64,000 bases of DNA. Origin: Heliocybe sulcata. Taxonomy: Eukaryota; Basidiomycota; Agaricomycetes; Gloeophyllales; Gloeophyllaceae. Positions 59,735-64,000 of this stretch are shown here, piece by piece (positions within the stretch are counted from its first letter, which is position 1; each line of letters opens with the position of its first letter). A program made the translations under genes and the position numbers. The notes beneath the pieces are model-generated. The model saw only the letters and a list, made by a program, of their open reading frames with translations. It did not search any database and was not told the DNA's origin. The stretch is from positions 385,688 through 449,687 of the forward strand of contig ML213523.1 of NCBI GenBank assembly GCA_004369045.1. Reading direction: 5' to 3'.

Positions 59735-61760
59735 TCAAGCATCGTCGGCCCAAGTACCAGTAGGAGTGACCCCAAACATCAAGTCCTCGTCCGGCGCGCC
59801 AGGTGCTGCCCAGTCATTATCCTTCACCCTCACAGCCTGCTCCCACCCATCAGTCCCAGGAAGCACACAATGAAGACGGGATCGCAACGAACCTTCACAA
59901 GGAACTCTCTACTCTTTCCAATCTCTCTCTCCAGTGCCCTGAGAATGGAAGCCTGGTGCTGCGCCTCTTTCAGCGCAGAATCAACCTCCGTCCTAGTTAG
60001 CATGCGCGTCGGCGCCGAAGAGGGGGTGTCGTTGAAGGTCACGATGCCATCCATCGAGAGACTTGCGTCGATCTCGCCCTTCTCAATCTGCCCAGGCCGA
60101 GTCAAGATGCGCGACCAGAGAAGATTAAACGAAGCAAAGGAGCTCACCATACTCAGTATGATCCGCTGCACCGCCTCGTCCTGGCCCTCCATGCTGACCG
60201 CCTTCCCGATCTCGGGGATGCTCAGCGTGAGGTAGGTCCGTGTAAGCTTGTTGATGGCCCATCTCGGCGCGTGCTCCAGCATCAGCTTCACCAGGCCCAT
60301 GTTCTGGTCCTAACACGACAACCAAGTGAGCACTCAGCGTAAGCTCATGGCATGGAAAGCAATAACCTTCTCGAACGTCTCCTTCTCCTTCTCGACGGCA
60401 ACTTGGAGCTGAGCTTGCTGTAGCGGATAGAACCTGATCAAGGAATAGTACGGGGTCCCCTTCAGTAGCCTTTGCAAAGCCGCATTGGTGTATCGTGGTA
60501 GAGGCGCCGCCTGCTCGAACAGGCCCTCCTTCAGCGGCGGTTCTCACCGAGACAAACGGAAGGCGCGACACCGACCTTCCCATCCTTGATAAGCTGCACC
60601 AATATCAGCTTCTTCCCTGCCTCGAGCTGAACAGCGCTGGGCACCTGCGCTGGTGCTCCGACGACGATCTCGAAGAACTCTTCCGCCTAGGTCAAAGCCA
60701 AAATGAGGTTCAGCTTGGAGGAACAAGGGCGGTCAGACATACCTGCTCCCATTGCTGGAGCGCAGCATACGCGATCCCGCCAGTGTAGTGGTAGACCAGA
60801 TTGTCGGTATAATGGAGATCGGGGAAGAGGGTGGTGTCGATTTCGGTGATCGCCTCGGAGAGAATGGGAGTTGCGGCAGCGAAGAGACGATTCGCGACAC
60901 AGGTCTGCATCGAACACGTTATGTTGAGTGCCGGATCAGTAAGGTAGGTGCGGGACGTACAGTCATGAAGAGCGGGTGGAGTGGGGTGAGGTAGTGCAAG
61001 CTCGGTGGGAAGCGCACAAGCAGATCAGCTAGCGCTTTTGCAGTGAATGTTGGCTATCCAGGAAGGTCGACGGTCAGCCGTCCTGTATTGCATAACCGCA
61101 TGCACGGATGACCTTACCTGGTTGGCCTCTTGTCCCAGCTGCACAATGCCTTTCGCAAGTAGAGTGACTGAGCATCATGTTAGTCTATCGATCCGATGAT
61201 CACGAACGCGTGCATGGGACAGCTAGGAAGGAACGTACCTCTTTCAGGAGCGAGTCTGGCTTGTTCTGGGTCAAAGCCTTGGCAGAACGCCTCGATGAAT
61301 TCCGGTGGTGGCGCGGCAGCAGCGGCAACATGCAGTCGTGCTGATCTGAGCTCAGTAGGACATGAATATCGCAAGAATGCGTAACGAAAGAGGCATCGTG
61401 CAGGTCGCAAGCGTAATTTCATTCACAATGGCGGAGACAGCATTGATAATGCAGAGCAGGCACTCACAAAAGATACAGTATCCCCAATGTATTCACTTCC
61501 ACGTCCAAGGCCTGTAGTGGATCTGCGCCACCCGGTAACAGACTTCCCAGTATCGTCTCCTTCACTTCTTTCGGCGCGAATGTCCGCAGCATATGGTTCA
61601 AAGCTTGTGGGTCATTATGAGATGTTATCTGCGCTATGAGAGCTTCGAGTGAGTTGCTGGCGTCCGGAGCAGGCGTCTCCTCTGGGGGTGCGGGTGCTGG
61701 AGGTAGGGGTTCCAGCTCGGTAGCTGTTTGCAATGGAGGCGTCGGTAATGGGTCATTCAT
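59735..61760 (-). CDS. CSN3: COP9 signalosome subunit 3
   Basis: The gene starts at 61760 with a Pro/Ala-rich N-terminus (MNDPLPTPPLQTATELEP) and is cut into about nine exons. Landmarks in order are LEALIAQITSHNDPQALNHM, GQEANQ and FPPSLHYLTPLHPLFM. The helical-repeat part (ILSEAITEID, YHYTGGIAYAALQQWEQ, AEEFFEIVVGAPAQVPSAVQ, KKLILVQLIKDGK) comes next. The PCI domain then carries LPRYTNAAL, MGLVKLMLEHAPRWAINKLT, YLTLSIPEIGKAV, IEKGEIDASLSMDGIVTF. CSN removes Nedd8 from cullins; CSN3 is a scaffold PCI subunit. The open frame at 59830 seems to run into the last intron. A plausible last exon, GAPDEDLMFGVTPTGTWADDA, ends at 59735, typical for CSN3 tails. Confidence 0.9.
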
Positions 61761-62419
61761 CGTCTGGAAAGCAGCAGCGTCAAATACCCGCTAACGGCGC
61801 GTAGCGGATCGATGAGCTTACTCACATCCGTGCTCCCCTCGCGGATGTGCTACGATCGCACGGAGGCTCGTTTGTTCCTCAAGGCCTCAAGAGTTAAAGA
61901 TCCACGCTCTCGCTTATTTACGGTCAATTCAAGGACCTCTTATGCGCAGACTTCGAGGATAAAAAGTCTCTAGACAGAAGGATGATAGAGGTGCTATGAA
62001 TGAAGCTAGAGTGAAGCCACAGAAACTGAGTACGCGTCTGCAGTGTGGGAACCCCGTACTAGGTGGCTGTGTCACTCCGATGTGGCTTTTGTGGCCAATT
62101 TGTGGCATCTCTGGTCCTAGTAGTAACTAGTAATCTTCGAAATTCAAGGCAAGTGATCCTCATGCTATATACTGTCAATATTTCTTTACCCCTTCTGGAT
62201 CTGCTACAGTTCTTCTGAAGGTAGGTTTTTCTCGGAGTCCATCGTCCAGCTTACCTTTGTCCGACAGTCTCCGACTTGCCAGTCCCCGCAAGGAAGATGC
62301 ACTCACTCACTGCCACTCTCCTGCCGGAGGACAAGACGTGAACACAAGTGTCATGGATTTGTTACGTCCATTTTAAGCAGATTTTTGCTATGCAGTCCCG
62401 AATCACAGGGCTTTTCCGT
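61761..62419. other. Upstream region of CSN3
   Basis: Intergenic; no motif or gene was recognised. Confidence 0.4.
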
Positions 62420-63135
62420 TCAATCTGGATTGGAAACTCGCTGCCGTCATTAAGAACGTATCACCTCCCTCTCTGCTAGAGACGTACACGCCCGAGCGTC
62501 TCCCTGCGATGGCAGAAATGTTAAACCTGACTAATGCATTGTATGCCTGGATTTCAACCGGCCATTCGCCGGTGATCTACAAGTCAAGCCTGATCCTACT
62601 ATGTTTCGATCGAAGAGTTTGCTTCAACTGGGCGTCAACTACCGAAGGAGCGGCATTGTCCTGGATGACCAGTACGCGTCCAATGCTGCCTCACTAACTC
62701 CCAGTGCATACGATATTCACGCCGAAGGAGTCTGCGCAGGAGGCCGTGCCCGGGACGCATCGGCACTGAAGATGTACGATGACACGCAGACCGTTGGCGG
62801 GGACATGTCTCTCTTTACGGCCGCTGCAGGACACGGGAAACATGCCATTCTCCTTCCCTGGTCTGCTGTTGGCGGTAAGGTGGATCTGTCCAATCTCAAG
62901 GGATACAAGAACTGCAGACTCGCGTCGACACCGGTGGTCCTCCCTGAAGATTACCCGGCAACGTCAATATTCCTGCGGAGAACGGCGATGGTCGAATGTA
63001 TGTTGACTCGAAAATGTACGTGTATGTAGGCTACAGCGTTCCGGAAGAAGTGGGTAGCACGTTTGTGTTAGTTAGGCCGGACAGTACTGCTATGTCTATG
63101 ATGCGGGACGTGCAGCGGAGTACTTCAGCTTAACC
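62420..63135 (+). pseudogene. 5'-truncated FAD phenol-hydroxylase-type monooxygenase
   Basis: The relic begins abruptly at FNLDWKLAAVIKNV followed by PPSLLETYTPERLPAMAEML, the helix after the FAD-binding DG motif of PHBH/phenol 2-monooxygenase enzymes. A frame change near 62550 leads to NRPFAGDLQVKPDPTMFRSK, then LLQLGVNYRRSGIVLDDQ and the C-terminal thioredoxin-like domain (AEGVCAGGRARDA, MSLFTAAAGHGKHAILL, LASTPVVLPEDYP). A second frame change near 62965 restores NIPAENGDGRMYV and STFVLVRPDST. The whole FAD- and NADPH-binding N-terminal half is missing. It is a decayed fragment of a flavin monooxygenase for phenolic compounds. Confidence 0.7.
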
Positions 63136-63403
63136 ACTACATGAAGTACGATAAGCCGCACATCCCACTGGGCAGATGAGACAGTCGCACATACTGGAAA
63201 TGTTTCGTATATTCAGAAGACTTGGTGGTACAGACTATGACTATCTGGAAAAACGTTGTGACAGATGAAGTACAATGCGAGATAATGGTCTACGGGATGA
63301 TACCAATAATACTGATATGAAAGGACTGCCGAAGATGCAAGCAGAGCGAACAGATGAAAGGACGTGAACTTTTGGGAAGAAATACAAGCGGAGGCCGAGA
63401 GAA
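63136..63403. other. Short intergenic gap
   Basis: Nothing was recognised. Confidence 0.4.
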
Positions 63404-64000
63404 TCAGGCCATCAAGTCTTCCTCCGTCTCCCGTTCACCATACACGATCCCAAGATTTGGAATTGAGGCGATCTCGGCTGTCCAGCGCTCCTTCCACTGG
63501 ACATACCCGCCGACTGTGGCGGTAGGAAGGACGCTCAACTCAGGACGTCTCTTGCGCTGCTCCATGTTCGGACGAGCCCCAAGAGACTGCCACTGGGACT
63601 TCGAGACGTAAGCAAGCATCTGCAAGTCCCCGAGCGCGTCGAGATGCACGGTGTTGTCCATGGCGCACTTGCCAGGCTGTATATACATGCCCGTGAAGTT
63701 CGCCAAAGGACTCTCAGGGACATCCTCCTCCTCGTCCACGTCTGTGCTCGCATCATCGTCGGCATCCGAAGCCGTGTCCGTCTGGCCCTGCAGAGTGCTC
63801 TGATCCGACTCTCCGGAGTCACTGCCTTCAATATCCACCAGGCTCGGCGTACTTGGAGTCTGCAACGACTTCAGGAGGCGTCCCAGGTGCAGGCTCTTGC
63901 GGAGAACCTGCGCGCAAGCAGCCGAGAATTCGACGTTGGTGAGCTTCACGTGAGAAAGGCTCGGCGCCTGATTGCACGTGAGACGGAGAAGGCCGCAAGG
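63404..64000 (-). CDS. F-box-type protein with acidic spacer, 5' end beyond the window
   Basis: The frame enters from the right edge and ends at 63404. It is a paralogue of the gene at 24614: the block APSLSHVKLTNVEFSAACAQ aligns with APSLAEVKFTNVRLGRNSVP, followed by an acidic Ser/Asp spacer (DTASDADDDASTDVDEEED), MYIQPGKCAM and the C-terminal YVQWKERWTAEIASIPNLG. The F-box itself would lie outside the window. The compact C-terminus ending EEDLMA suggests where the other copy should end. Confidence 0.75.
   Translation of the reverse strand, partial: PCGLLRLTCNQAPSLSHVKLTNVEFSAACAQVLRKSLHLGRLLKSLQTPSTPSLVDIEGSDSGESDQSTLQGQTDTASDADDDASTDVDEEEDVPESPLANFTGMYIQPGKCAMDNTVHLDALGDLQMLAYVSKSQWQSLGARPNMEQRKRRPELSVLPTATVGGYVQWKERWTAEIASIPNLGIVYGERETEEDLMA

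Overview
The window looks like nuclear DNA of a filamentous basidiomycete, most like an Agaricomycete. Protein genes lie on both strands, are monocistronic and are cut by many short introns (about 45-65 nt, GT..AG, often with a CTRAY-like branch site). There are F-box/LRR-like families, multi-intron P450 and MFS genes, and a tRNA-Gly(GCC) with internal A and B boxes. Exon joins were worked out by hand from splice signals, reading frame and remembered family consensus; no search or alignment program was run.

Layout. 0-8.9 kb: F-box gene with a decayed copy of its 3' end beside it, an unknown spliced gene fragment, a P450 tail relic, a short-chain dehydrogenase, cystathionine gamma-lyase, then a gene-free stretch with an interspersed TTTGACCGGGA repeat and a probable solo LTR. 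9.9-15 kb: cytochrome P450, PLAC8 protein, a P450-like relic with an inverted copy of the unknown fragment from 1 kb, and a small single-pass membrane protein. 15.5-24 kb: DHA2-type MFS transporter, an unknown soluble protein, and a divergent pair made of a hydantoinase/oxoprolinase-DUF917 protein and an NCS1 permease. 24.6-34.8 kb: F-box protein with an acidic spacer, a second small PPxY membrane protein, a tail-anchored protein of unknown fold, an F-box pseudogene, a trypsin-like protease with an in-frame stop, and an intact F-box paralogue. 35.4-39 kb: secreted GH25 muramidase with two apparent microexons, and TRM44. 40-49.5 kb: three WrbA-type flavoproteins around a truncated adenylate-forming gene. 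50-64 kb: tRNA-Gly, glucose-6-phosphate isomerase, two orphan genes (one kinase-like), COP9 subunit CSN3, a relic of an FAD phenol-hydroxylase-type gene, and an F-box gene running off the right edge.

Housekeeping functions (CYS3, TRM44, PGI, CSN3) are interleaved with accessory families. The one clear functional pairing is the divergent hydantoinase/permease pair, which suggests uptake and cleavage of a hydantoin-like or oxoproline-like compound. Recurrent local duplication and decay (F-box, P450, WrbA, the unknown 185-bp segment) is the main theme of the accessory parts.
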